Below, piece by piece: positions 12,141 through 24,149 of a stretch of DNA of 64,000 nucleotides. A model generated the notes under the pieces. It was not told where the DNA came from and made no database searches. It saw only the letters and a list, made by a program, of their open reading frames with translations. This stretch comes from Dioscorea cayenensis subsp. rotundata. Its lineage: Eukaryota > Streptophyta > Magnoliopsida > Dioscoreales > Dioscoreaceae. Position 1 is the first letter of the stretch; every line of letters begins with the position of its first letter. The stretch covers positions 496,001-560,000 of the forward strand of contig NC_052480.1 in the NCBI RefSeq assembly GCF_009730915.1, written 5' to 3'. The position numbers were made by a program, and so were the translations under genes.

Positions 12141-13305
12141 GTGAGATACTATTTTCTTTCCTTTTATAGATTGGCAAGGATAGTATGCTGTGAAGTATGA
12201 AGTATGGTTGTGAAATAGGGACTATGTTCAGTTATTTCCCAGCATCTGGCAGAATTAGCTTCTATGGAGTGATGTGAACTTTGACTGTAACTGTGCAATT
12301 TTTTCTAGCATTTGGATGCTTTGTTTTTGTGAGGTGGTATGTGGAATGGAACATGGGCTGTATTCAATTTTTTTTTCCTATATCTAGTTCAACCAACTAC
12401 TGTGGATAACTGTAGATAGTAAACTCTGTGCAATTTTTTCCAGCATATGATGTTGTTTTTGTGAGATACTATTTTCTTTCCTTTTATAGATTGACAAGGA
12501 TAGTATGCTGTGAAGTATGAAGTGTGGCTGTGAAATAGGGACTGTGTTCAGTTGTTTCCCAGTATCTGGCAGAATTAACTTATGTGGAGTGATGTGAAGT
12601 TTGACTGTAACTGTGTAATTTTTTCTAGCATTTGGATGCTCTGTTTTTGTGAGGTGGTATGTGGAATGGAACATGGGTTGTATTCAAATTTTTTCCTATA
12701 TCTAGTTCAGCCAACTCCTGTGGATGGATGTAGATAGTAAACTTTGTGCAATTTTTTCCAGCATATGATGTTGTTTTTGTGAGATGCTATTTTCTTTCCT
12801 TTAATAGATTGACAATGATAGTATACTGTGAAGTATGAAGTATGGCTGTGAAATAGGAACTGTGTTCAGTTGTTTCCCAGCATCTGGCAAAATTAGCTTC
12901 TATCGAGTAATGTGAAGTTTGATTGTAACTGTGAAATTTTTTCTAACATTTGGATGCTCTGTTTTTGTGAGATGGTCTGTGGAATGGAACATGGACTGTA
13001 TTCAGATTTTTTTTCCTGTATCTGGTTCAGCCAGCTCCTATGGATGGCTGTAGATAGTAAACTCTGTGCAATTTTTTCCAGCATATGGATGTTGTTTTTT
13101 TGAGATACTATTTTCTTTCCTGTTATAGATTGGCAAGGATAGTATGCTGTGAAGTATGAAGTATGGCTATGAAATAGGTACTGTGTTTAGTTGTTTCCCA
13201 GCATCTGGCAGAATTAGCTTCTGTGAAGTGATGTGAAGTTTGACTGTAATTGTGCAATTTTTTCTAGCATTTGGATGCTCTGTTTTTATGAGATGGTATT
13301 TTCTT
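12141..13305. repeat. 318-321-base tandem array (about 3.6 copies)
   Basis: Units start at 12,141, 12,461, 12,779 and 13,100. Each starts gtgagatactattttctttc and includes CCCAGCATCTGGCAGAATTA and GGAATGGAACATGG. Inside each unit there is a weaker half-repeat (TTTGTGAGGTGGTATGTGG resembles the unit start). The array begins exactly where the LTR ends, so the retroelement sits inside it and more units may lie left of the window. I see no sustained coding frame. Confidence 0.9.
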
Positions 13306-14515
13306 TTCTTGTGACATGTTATGTTTTCAAAATAATAATAATAATAATAACTGGAAATTGCCAAAACACCCCCTAAGTTTGCAATATTGCCAAAAACACC
13401 TCTTAATTTGGCAATCCCTAAAAACCCCTTCCTTTTAAACTTAATGTTTTTCAAACCCCCAAAGCATGTAACAGTGGTTAACAGAGTTAGTTTTAAATTT
13501 TATGGACGAAATTACTCCTTGCACTGGAAGTCGTGGCACTGCAATCATTTCAGTGGTTTCAGAGGAAGTGGGGGGTTTTTCTTAGGGTAATCCCAAGAGA
13601 CGACTTTATTGGAGCCGTATACTTGTTTTTTCTCGACTCGCCTCTTCAGCTTTTCCCTTTCCGAAGTTGTTTCTACCGGGACATCCTCTGTAATTTCAGC
13701 TTTTCCAATTCCACCGGTGTCTCAAAAGAGAAGTCCCGCATAAGTATTCGGCAGTTCGACAGTTTGCAATCTAAAGTATTGAAGAAGTTGTGATTATGGT
13801 TTTATGTTAATAATTTAAAATCACTTAGGCAGCTTTTATTAGGAATTAAAATTATTTTTATTCAATTACATGTTAAGTTTATTTTTACTTATTTGGTTTG
13901 ATTGTTTAAATTGAAATTTTTACCATAAATTCAGGGATTAAGAGGATAATTAATGGAAAATTAATGAAGAAAAGTAAGGGGGAATCACGTGCAAGGCATG
14001 TGGGTATGATTAGTTAAGTGGATTGGATTAGAGAATTTAGAAGGGGAGAGGATTTGGATCAACAGGAAGTGTAACCCAAAGTGGAAGAAAATGATAAGAT
14101 GATGTGATTAGTGGGCCGATACAATTAGAGGAAGCTTAAGAGGTTAGACATGCACTCTTCTTCAATGCTTGTGTTTGGTGGAACTCTATTTCTTTAGGGT
14201 CAAAGGCAGCAAATGCACTATTCATCAATCTATATATCTTATCTTCCTTTGTATTATTTTATTTTTCCAATTTGATTTTGTGCCTTATATTATAATAACT
14301 CATATTTATATTTTATTTCATTTTTTAAAAGCTCGACGTGATCTTTGATGAACAAAGACATTTTAATAGCGATATTTATTTTAATTTTTACTAATTAATT
14401 TCATTAAAATTTAAACTCAAAATTATTTATTTAAATAACGAAGTTACTACTATTTAGATAAACTTTTGTTGATTAAATCTTAATTTTTTTTTACATATTT
14501 TTTATTTTAAATGTG

Positions 14516-14566
<51 letters not shown>

Positions 14567-15399
14567 ATAACCATATTTTTATTCTTTTGAATTTTTTTTC
14601 TTTGATAAATGTGAGGGATATGTTAATACTAATGATTGGATTGATGTTTGTTCATTTATTTATTTATTTATTTATATTAATTTAGGTGTGCATAATTAAG
14701 TAGGGAAATTATGCATCCCAAAAACGGTTGTATTCCATCAAACACAAATAAGATTTTTTTTATTATTTATTTAAATGTTATTGTTTTCTTCTTCTCATCA
14801 TATTCATGCATTATCAAATAAAAAGGAACTAAGTGCATATCACACTACTTTATATGAGAAAAGGAGGCTATAAATCTTTGTCATTAGAAAACCATAATTA
14901 TGAGAAGACCATTGCTTCTCTTTCGCCCCTTGCCATTCCCTTTGATTCATTGGCATTATATAATACTTTTATTTTGAGTTTAATTAGATCACTTATCTTA
15001 AAACAATATTTAAATGACATTTTCAATATTTTATCCAATTTGTACAACAAATGATAACAAAATTAATCTTTTGTTTTTCATGATAAAACACACAAAAATA
15101 ACAGTTAATGACTGCATCGCTTTTGTAGCAGTCCATCGTTGACCTTGTTGACGTTTTGACATGCCGATTAGACTGCCTTAGCTTATGATAGCCCTAGTAT
15201 CCTTCCCTTAGGATTAGGACATTCTACCTACCGCGAGAGAACGCTTTAGCTTTCGCACTTTACACTTTCATTCTCGACTCGACTTCAAGAAGAGGTTTTG
15301 AGTCTCGCCTTGTCAAATGACCCCACTGACTTGGCCCGGGCCTAAGTGAAAGTGAAGTGGTGGGCCTACCCATCCCAACCTGGGGTATGCTGGGATTCG

Positions 15400-15401
<2 letters not shown>
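13306..15401. other. AT-rich intergenic DNA without a recognised gene
   Basis: This holds a moderately GC-balanced patch at about 13,360-13,800 with short open frames but no protein I recognise. After that comes AT-rich DNA with an (AT)n tract at 14,519-14,561 and a TTTA run near 14,655. The segment 15,110-15,400 has higher GC and looks like part of an old transposon, but I cannot assign it. Confidence 0.5.
14519..14561. repeat. (AT)n microsatellite
   Basis: An uninterrupted AT dinucleotide run of about 42 bases. Confidence 0.95.

Positions 15402-15457
<56 letters not shown>
15402..15457. repeat. (AT)n microsatellite
   Basis: An uninterrupted AT run of about 56 bases, 94 bases left of a hAT MITE. 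Confidence 0.95.
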
Positions 15458-15460
<3 letters not shown>

Positions 15461-15550
15461 TGGATCTCAAATTAGTTATTTACAATATATCTTACAGTTA
15501 TAAGGACTTTATGAGAAGTTTCAAGGACTTGGTTGTACGAGGTGTAGGAG

Positions 15551-16021
15551 TAGGGGTGTAAATGATACACCTCTACTCGCAAGCTACTTGGGCTCGACTC
15601 GGTGAAAACTCGAACTCGGCTCGGTCACAGTCGAGCCGAGCTCGAGCTCGAGTAGCTCGAGTAGTCGAGCGAGCCGAGTTCAAGTATTATGATACTTGGC
15701 TCGAGTGCTTGTGAGCCTAATCGAGTATGTATGTATATATATAATATTAGATTTATTTGATAAAAAAATCAGGGGAAAAAAACTTTCGAGCTCGAGTCGA
15801 GCTCGAGGTTCGAGCATAATGTTTATGGTTATTTTCGACTTTTTCGAGCTTAATCGAGCGAGCTCGAGTAGCCTCGATTTATGTACTCGAGTCGAGCTCG
15901 AGCTATAAAATAAATACTCGATCGAGCTCGTAGCCGAGTATCGAGTACCGAATTTTCGGTCGGAGCTCGAGCTCGAGGCTCGCTCATCGCCTCGACTCGA
16001 ACTCGATCGATTACACCCCTA
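15551..16021. mobile_element. hAT-type MITE with 8-base target duplication
   Basis: The element is 471 bases. It starts TAGGGGTGTAAATGA and ends TCGATTACACCCCTA, so its terminal inverted repeats share TAGGGGTGTAA. It is flanked on both sides by the same 8 bases, TGTAGGAG (15,543-15,550 and 16,022-16,029). An 8-base target duplication is the hallmark of hAT transposases. The interior is full of GAGCTC and CTCGAG blocks and is strongly self-complementary. There is no transposase, so it is non-autonomous. Confidence 0.88.
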
Positions 16022-16067
16022 TGTAGGAGCGAGGGACTAATTTTCCTTACTTTTAACCACCCATACA

Positions 16068-16583
16068 TAGACCTGTCCAAGGGCCGGGCTATCCCGTCCA
16101 AGCCCAAAAGCCCATCTGAAAAATGGGAGGGTTTCGACAAATATACAAGAGCCGATGTCCGGGCTTTGGACAAAAAAAGAAGCTCATTTTAAAAACGGAC
16201 AAGTTTTGGTTTTCATTATTAGAAATCTGGTCAGGCCGGAATTATAAAATATATTTATTAATTAATTTTGTATGTATATATAATGGTTTGAATTTTAGTT
16301 GTTGTAATTGAATAAATATCTGCATTTGGTATTTTAATTTTAAAGTGTTTTATAGAATAATATTTGGTCATATTTACATATTAATATTATTGTTAATTTT
16401 TTATAACTTATATATTATTTGATGAAAACTTATATGGTTGGGCCTTGGGTAGTGGTTATTAAATTTGGACAAATTTTAACAAGAGTTAAGACCTAGATTT
16501 TCGGGTTGGGCCGAGTTTAGACAAACTTAAAATTTAGTATTTATAAACGAGATCCAACTTGAACCCGGCCCTGGACAAGTCTA
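16068..16583. mobile_element. Second hAT-type MITE, different family
   Basis: The element is 516 bases. The left end is TAGACCTGTCCAAGGGCCGG and the right end is its inverse with few changes (CCGGCCCTGGACAAGTCTA). The flanks are CCCATACA (16,060-16,067) and CCCATGCA (16,584-16,591), an 8-base target duplication with one change. The GC-rich ends enclose an AT-rich middle. It sits 46 bases from the previous MITE. A related copy in the opposite orientation is at 45,680-46,311. Confidence 0.85.
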
Positions 16584-16650
16584 CCCATGCATACCACCTC
16601 ATCCGAAGAGAAGAATACCTTGACATAATTGAAATTTTAATATTTAAAAA

Positions 16651-16866
16651 TTATTTTAATCAAATTTATTTAACTTGCTAGATATGATGCCAAGTTAAAT
16701 AACTTATTACTTTTTTTCAAGATTAACAAAATTAAAAATAAATGTATATACAATGCGGAAAAATATATTAATCAAGTTTATTTGACTTACTAGATATGAT
16801 ACTAAGTTAAATAATTAAATTAATTGATTTCTTATTATTTTTCTTCAGATCAATAAAATTAAATAT
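16651..16866. repeat. Tandem duplication of about 100 bases
   Basis: 16,651-16,740 and 16,762-16,866 share aatcaaatttatttaacttg, then CTAGATATGATGCCAAGTTAA. They differ by substitutions and by a longer AT-rich end in the second copy. Confidence 0.75.
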
Positions 16867-17114
16867 AATATATATATATATATATAACGATGTAGATAAA
16901 TCATTGCGCAAACCACTGCTCGGTTATTGCCGCGGTGATGACTCAATTGAGCTTATTAAAACAAAGTTTTTCTTAAAAATTTATTTTTAAGTGAAAAACT
17001 AAGGAAAATTAAATTAATAATTTTTATTATTGGACAGGGCTCAGAGGCCGGAACCAAGACCTGTCATCGTTCAATGCTAGCGAACCATCTAACCGTCCAA
17101 TCTTGACATGCAAA

Positions 17115-17125
17115 TCGAACGGCTA
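17115..17125 (+). promoter_or_regulatory. MSA-like element upstream of kinesin-5
   Basis: TCGAACGGCTA matches the plant mitosis-specific activator consensus YCYAACGGYYA at 10 of 11 positions. It lies about 200 bases before the kinesin start codon. MSA elements bind three-repeat MYB factors and drive G2/M transcription. A partial inverse motif (CTAACCGTCC) lies near 17,088. Function is inferred. Confidence 0.55.
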
Positions 17126-17180
17126 ATACTTACTGGATCCATGCACCTTGGGGGCCACTCCCAAATTCAAATCTTTCCTT

Positions 17181-17290
17181 TTTCCCGCTCGCTTTTTGCA
17201 ACAAACCGAGAAATTTATTGAAAAAAAAAAGAATAAAAAGAAAAAATGGCGGAAAAATTCTCTTTCCTTTTTTTTCCTTTTTTTTCCGCC
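17181..17290 (+). promoter_or_regulatory. Cluster of E2F-like sites before kinesin-5
   Basis: TTTCCCGC at 17,181-17,188 is an exact match to the TTTSSCGC E2F consensus. GGCGGAAA at 17,248-17,255 and TTTCCGCC at 17,283-17,290 are related forms in opposite orientation, and another TTTCCGCC lies in intron 1 at 17,429-17,436. E2F-DP factors control S-phase genes in plants. Binding is not shown here. Confidence 0.45.
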
Positions 17291-17325
17291 ATTAGAGTAG
17301 GTTCGAGGTCTCTCTATACCCAAAC

Positions 17326-20300
17326 ATGGCTTCTCGCCAGGAGAAGGAGAAGGAGAAGGCCGTCAACGTCCAGGTTCTCCTCCGTTGCAGGTACCCGAAT
17401 TCGAGTTCCAAGGCCTGATCTTGCATAATTTCCGCCATTTTCTTTTTGTGGAATGATTTAGGACTTGTTGTTTCGATTTGTCAGGCCCTTCAGTGAGGAT
17501 GAGAAGAGGAACAATGCGCCGAAGGTAGTGACCTGCAATGATTACCAGAGGGAGGTTTCCGTCTCGCAGACCATCGCCGGCAAGCAATTCGATAGGGTTT
17601 TCACTTTTGACAAGGTAGTCCTCTTCTCTGTGTTTAAAAATTGTGTAGATGAGTAAATCTATATCCTTTCAGATTCACGTCGCAATTTGATCTCTTTTTA
17701 TGCACAATTGCATATTGCATGGTAATAAATCCGTTTATTCTTTGAGTTTTGATGTTGGATCTGCATTTGTTACCCAAAAAATTAAAAAAAAAAGAGGAAT
17801 TTTGGATTGCATATTTTTACAATTGCAAGTTTTGAGAATAAATGGTTAATGAATTTTAACAATGACAATTGAGTTGAATGGGACAACAAGTGCTTTTACG
17901 TTATTGAATTAATCCTGGAGGAGAACTTGAATTCTTGGTTACTGCCCTTCAGGTTTTTGGTCCTTCAGCCCGGCAGAAAGATGTATATGAACAAGCGATA
18001 GTTCCGATCGTAAATGAGGTTTTGGAAGGTTTTAACTGCACTATATTTGCTTATGGTCAGACTGGTACTGGAAAAACTTATACCATGGAAGGTGATTGCA
18101 AAAGAACTAAGGTGAGTTTTTAAATTTCAGTGCACTGTTGCACAGTTTTGAAGCAATTTTTATGAGAAATTAAATATATTTGCAGTGTGGATCTAAAGGT
18201 CAGTTGCCATCAGATGCGGGTGTGATTCCCAGAGCAGTAAAGCAGATTTTTGATACATTAGAAAGTCAAAGTGCAGAATACAGTGTTAAGGTTACATTTT
18301 TAGAGCTATATAATGAGGAAATCACTGATTTGCTAGCCCCTGAGGAGTTAGCAAAAGCTCCTTTGGAGGATAAGCAGAGAAAACCACTGACTCTTATGGA
18401 GGATGGTAAAGGTGGTGTTCTTGTCCGAGGTCTGGAGGAAGAGATAGTAACCAATGGGAATGAGATATTCACACTGTTGGAAAGGGGATGTGCAAAACGC
18501 CGTACAGCAGAGACACTATTAAACAAACAATCTAGGTAGTGCTCAACCAATTATTATTATTATTATTATTTATTTTATTTTATTTTTTTTTGTAGATTTA
18601 GAACATCAGCATCTGCTTCTGCTTATATTAATACATTCCGTGGTTTCAGTCGGTCACATTCTCTTTTCTCTATAACCATTCACATCAAAGAAGCAACTCC
18701 AGAAGGTGAAGAGCTCATCAAATGTGGTAAACTGAACCTAGTTGACCTCGCTGGGTCAGAAAACATTACTCGTTCTGGTGCTAGGGAGGTACATGTAGCA
18801 TTGCCAGTTTTTTAATGGAAAAATTCAGTATTTAATTCTGTGGTCTCTGAAGGTCAGTTTTATATTTCTCAAACGCTTCTAATTCAGGGACGTGCTAGAG
18901 AAGCTGGAGAAATAAACAAAAGTTTACTAACATTGGGGCGTGTTATTACTGCTCTTGTGGAACACCTTGGACACATTCCCTACAGGTAATTATTGGATCT
19001 ATTTTATTTACTGTGCGCCTGATGTTCCGATTTCTTTCCAACCTCTTGCTCAATTTGTACCTTTAATAACTTGTTCTTTCACTTTCAGGGACAGTAAGTT
19101 GACCCGGTTACTACGTGATTCATTGGGTGGAAGGACTAAGACGTGTATCATAGCGACAGTTTCTCCATCTGTCCACTGCCTCGAAGAAACTCTAAGCACG
19201 CTAGATTATGCCCACAGAGCAAAGAATATAAAAAACAGACCTGAGGTGTTGTATTTCTTAACTCGCCTTGTATTTATTTGACTATTGTGTTTTATTTGTC
19301 CAAATGATTGCTACTGATGCTGGTACACTTATATGGCATAATAAACGCATTTTCATGCAAAAAAGTCATGCTATGGATTAGAACTATCATTTTCATTTTA
19401 TTAATGCTAATGGTTATTTTATTGATATCGTTTGCAATTTTTGAAAGTACTCCTTAAACCTTTTTCTATATAGGGTTGTGAATGTTTATTGATGTGCCCT
19501 GATCAAATGACTGTTTTGGGCCCGTTTGCTTAAGCATAACTTTTCATGTGTCGGCTAAGTCAAGCAAGGAAAATTGTTACTTATTATTGCTTACAATGGC
19601 ATCATCACTATTTCTTTAAATTGTTTTGTAGATAAACCAGAAAATGATGAAATCTACATTAATCAAAGACCTCTATGGAGAAATTGATCGGCTTAAAGCA
19701 GGTAACTTTTTGTTACGCCTAACTTTTAATGTTTTTTTCTCTACTATTTGTCAGGATTCCGGTTGTTTTGCATGGTGATACTTCTTTTTTATTTTTATTC
19801 TCAGAATTATATGCTGCTCGAGAAAAGGTTGGAGTTTATATACCAAAAGAAAGATACTACGAGGAGGAAAATGAGAGAAAAGTAATTGTTTTGATCTTAT
19901 TAAAACTCTATTAAAACAATGCAAAATGAGAATTCCGGAACTTGTTTAGTTACTTTCATCATGCCTTTTCTTTCTTTTGAGAATTGTTGGCAAACCAGAA
20001 ACATATTAATAATTTCAAATAGTATTGAGTTGATTACTTTGTTCATATAAGTGTTATTGAACAATTAAATACATTGTTTCCTGCAGGGGATGGCTGCTCA
20101 GATTACACACATGAGTAACTTACTGGAAAGCAACCAAAAGGTTACCTAGAATTATGGATGTTTTTGTTCCTTCTGTAAAATAACCTTCAACTCTTTTAAT
20201 TTTGTCTTTTTGATGTCTTTTTCCTTTTCTTACAGCAACTTGATGCTCTTCAAGAGAAATATGATAGGCAGCTTGAGCAGTCCGCTGATTTAGGTCAGGA

Positions 20301-23007
20301 GCTTGAAGCTGCCAAGGTTATCTAATATGGCTGTTAGTTATGCCATCCTCTTTTGTTTGGCTATATATGATGGTTGTCCGGCACTAACTACTAAACATAC
20401 AGGAAAATCTTGAACACACTAGTAAGGAACTCACCAGTGTAAAGGACGATCTGAAGCATTCTCAGTATGCTTTGAAGGAGAAAGACTTCATTATATCGGA
20501 ACAGAGAAAGGCAGGTTTGTAATATTGTGGTTTTGGTCACTGCATAAGGTTCTAAGATTTTGATTCTTCAAATGGGTGAAACAGAATATGCATTTACGAA
20601 TCAAAATTGTGTTCTACGGGCTGAATTGGAGAAGTCTATTTGTGATAATGCTTCATTATTCTCTAAAATAGGTTTGTCTTTTAGACTTTCTTGATCTGGT
20701 GCTTTTTTGTTGTTATTGTGACTAACACCATCATTTCCCCTGTCTTTATTTCCTTTGTTTTTGCTATGATAAAATAGCCAGAGAAGACCAACTGAATGCT
20801 ACCAATAGGTCAATTGTCAACAACTTCCGAGAGGAGCTTGAAGAGAAGATTAGCATACTTTGTCACACTGTTAGTTCATCTATGGCACAGCAGAGGAAAC
20901 ACCTTCAGTGTGTTGAGAAACTTTGTCAATCTTCTCTAGATTTTAATGAGAAGGTACACTGTGTTGAACTTGGTTTTTTTGAAAACTTTTAGTATCATAC
21001 TTCGGGTTAAATGCCTATCAACCTCTGTAATCTGATGCTTTGCCCTTGCATGATGGAAATCGGCATATAGGCCATGTCAGAACTTGGGAAAAAATTTTCA
21101 AGTTCGAAGGCTTTGTATATTTCTTACATGGAAGCAGTCCAAAATGTGGTGCGTTTGCATAAAGCAAGTGCTAATGCTATCCTCGAAGAGATAACATCTC
21201 TGACTTCAACAAATTCTTGCTCTCTTGAACATGTGGGTTTGCAGTATGGTTATGAATTCACAGGCAATTATCATGTTCAAAATCTTGCTGTTCTCATTCA
21301 TGAGCCCTTGTTTGTGAACTAGTTACTAGCTATGGGTGAAAGAGAAGCAGATCAGATCTTTCGTGATCTTCAAAGTATGCTTTCAAGCCACCGAGCAGAG
21401 ATTTCACATTTTACACAAGAGCTTCACAAGGTTAGCTCATTCATCATTTTGTTTTTAGTGAAATTCTTTGTTAATTTATCAGTTAAAAAGACATCTACTT
21501 TTCTGTGGAATAACTCAGAGATACATTGATAGCTTGAAGCTTACAAGGGAAATGTCAAAGTTCATTATTGGATTTCTTGATAAACTTGGAGAAGAATCAA
21601 GGAGACTGCATATCCATTCGGACAAGGTGCATGAATCTCAAGAAGAGATCATTGGAGATTTTCAGAAGGTTTATGAGGTATATAATTAGAAACCAGACTA
21701 AATTATGAGAATTAATTTTAAGGATCATCTGAACTTTGATGATTATTTGTAGGAGAAATCAAGGTTGGAAGCAGAGAAGCTCTTAGGAGACATTTCAAGT
21801 TTACTATCTGACCACATGCACCGACAGAAAGATCTTGTCAGTAAATCATCGCTATTTACTCTATGTATCATGTATCAAAACTAGCAATTTTTTTCTTCAC
21901 TTTTCAGGTTGATGAGAAGCTCAATGGCTTGAAACATGCAGCTTTGGAGAACAAAACATTCTTGGATGGCCACACATCCTCAATAGAAGGTGCTATAGTC
22001 AATGGCAAGAGAAAATGGGAGACATTTTTCTCCGAAGCACAAACTGCATCCAAAGAAGGTTGTGATTTCTCATCAGCTAAACATTGTCAAATGGAAGATA
22101 GGTTACAAGCATGGTACGTTACAATCACCAAATATTTTTACTCGTTAAGCTTTTGTATTTTTCTGCCCATTTGTATTACCTAATTTTTGCTATCCTTAAA
22201 CACTTTCAGTGTTCTTAATATTGATGCTGCTTCTCAACATTGTAAGAAGATGTGTGGATCTATCAATGAAACAAGTGTCGGACACGTTACAGAAATGGAG
22301 GCCCTTTTGAGGTAGAAAATTTTCCCAAGTTTCTTTTCACTTTGTAGTTTGATGATTCAATTTACCGAGAGATTTCCATGCACAGGTGTATATCTGAGAA
22401 TAACGAGCAAAATGATGCAGAAGTTACTTCAGCAAGAAATGCTGCAGAGAAGGATGTGACCAAGAATTGTGATGATGTCTTTAATTATTTTGACTGTGAG
22501 TAGAACCGTAAAAACTATCGGTATAAGCTTGAAATTGCAAACTACTAACTGATAAAATTTCTTTTACAGTGATATCGAAACATGAGCTTGAGGCAGCATC
22601 AGAGACAATGACAACAATTAAAACTCATTCACAGACTCTACAGCAGCTCGAGAGCAATCATAATATCTTGGCCACTGAAATCATACATAGCGCAGAGAAT
22701 ACCTTCGAACACAATTATAAGGTAATCTGATCAAACTTTGGTTAAAACTTCAGTTGCTTTTTATAGTCTGTGATCATATTTATAGTGAAAAAAGTGGATG
22801 TTATTCTTGCAGGATTATGAACCAACTGGTGAGACTCCAACAAGATCAGATGAGCCAGTGATCCCAAGCAAGGCAACAATAGAGTCACTGAGAGCAATGC
22901 CAATGGACAAACTCTTGGAGGAATTCAGAGAAAACCACCCTTATGAGACTACCAAGCAACCGAAAACTTCGCTCATTCCTCGCTCCCCACTTGCTCAGCT
23001 TAACTAA
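17326..23007 (+). CDS. KIN-5: Kinesin-5 (KIN-5/BimC-type) mitotic motor protein, 23 exons
   Basis: This is a plus-end microtubule motor that, as a tetramer, cross-links and slides antiparallel spindle and phragmoplast microtubules. Exons: 17326-17390, 17485-17614, 17953-18111, 18186-18535, 18650-18788, 18888-18985, 19089-19245, 19632-19701, 19805-19881, 20087-20140, 20236-20316, 20403-20514, 20585-20671, 20778-20953, 21071-21232, 21323-21430, 21519-21677, 21753-21836, 21908-22113, 22210-22311, 22386-22495, 22570-22721, 22813-23007. They sum to 3033 bases, or 1010 residues, and all phases fit with GT-AG borders. The motor domain has the P-loop GQTGTGKT at residues 100-107, switch I NKQSSRSH at 231-238 and switch II DLAGSE at 267-272. 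A coiled-coil stalk follows. The C-terminal BimC box TGETPTR lies at the start of the last exon. Kinesin-5 proteins are usually about 1000-1050 residues, so this one looks complete and intact. The start codon gives the family's [21 protein letters not shown] opening. Confidence 0.96.
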
Positions 23008-23303
23008 TTCTCGGCATATCCATTGAAGAGATTAAGCATCTTACATTCTTGTTTTATGGAGCTTTCTCAGCTTCATTGTAACCGGAAATTGATACATTTA
23101 TTGAAGGAAAACAAACGATATTAGTTGCAACAGCGATAAAAGCAATTCAGTTGTACTACAGATGTACAAAGAGCCGGCAATGTTGTCATCTTATATTTAT
23201 CCATTGTTTTCATCACCAACATTGTCATCACTCCCCCAAGACTTATCCTCATAAACACATAAATAGAGTTTTCAAACTCTACAAACTCAAGCTAAGATCA
23301 ACA

Positions 23304-23909
23304 ATGTCAGACGTGAATGTTTTCAAGCATGCAATATACTTCCTGCTACTCATCATTGTAACATCTAGTGACCCTGACATTACAACTGATTTCATTGGTC
23401 CAAAAGACGGCAAGCCTATCGACGGTAACTTCTTCACTTTCACCGGATTTCGCCCACTGTTAACTTCATCGCCGCAGGTTTTCACTGTTACAAAAGCAAC
23501 CATGGCTTAATTCCCTGCTCTTAATGGCCAGAGTGTCTCTTACGCTGTCCTACAATTCCCGGCCGGCACTATCAACCCTCCACATACTCATCCTCGCTCT
23601 GCCGAACTGTTGTTCTTAACTTATGGCACTCTTGAAGTTGGGTTTATCGACACTTCTAACAAGCTATACACTCAGACACTTCAAGCTGGTGACATGTTTG
23701 TATTTCCTAAAGGACTTGTGCACTTTCAGTTCTCTAACAAAGGCCCTGCTGCTGCAATCTCTTCATTTGGAAGTGCAAGTGCTGGCACTGTCTCACTTCC
23801 TGCCACATTGTTTTCTACTTCCATTGATGATGAAATTCTTGCCAAGTCCTTCAAGACTGATGATCAAACCATTCAGAAGATCAAGTCTGCCTTTGCATCC
23901 AAAGCATAA
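23304..23909 (+). pseudogene. Germin-like protein gene with one premature stop (single exon)
   Basis: The frame from ATG 23304 to TAA 23907-23909 is 201 codons and is open except for one TAA at 23508-23510. The family normally has a Glu (GAA) there, in the motif A-x-M-A-E-F-P-A-L-N. Upstream is a signal peptide (hydrophobic residues about 10-20) and the DPDI..DF start seen in the subfamily that lacks the N-terminal cysteines. Downstream are both cupin manganese-binding boxes: PPHTHPRSAE, with two His and one Glu, and GDMFVFPKGLVHFQ. Germin-like proteins are secreted cell-wall cupins, some with oxalate oxidase or superoxide dismutase activity. As read, only the first 68 residues would be made. 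It lies 296 bases past the kinesin stop. A sequencing error or a segregating allele is possible. Confidence 0.85.
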
Positions 23910-24005
23910 TCTGATGTCATGTTTAAACATGTCACTAATTCTCTTGTTTAAGGTTCTTCTATTTTAATATATAATAAAACATATGACTATGTTTAAATTA
24001 TAGTT

Positions 24006-24149
24006 CAATGATGCACTTGCAATTGCACTTTGCAGGATGTTCAAAGGTGGTTGGAAGTTCAGTTTTGGATTCCAATATTGTTCATTGTAGATGAGTTAAT
24101 TAATTCTGTGGTTAAGCTTAATCACCCTCCCACTATCATTAACAGATTG
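24006..24149. repeat. 150-base dispersed duplication, copy 1
   Basis: It starts caatgatgcacttgcaattg and matches 24,834-24,992 with substitutions and small indels. It lies just after the germin-like pseudogene. Confidence 0.75.
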
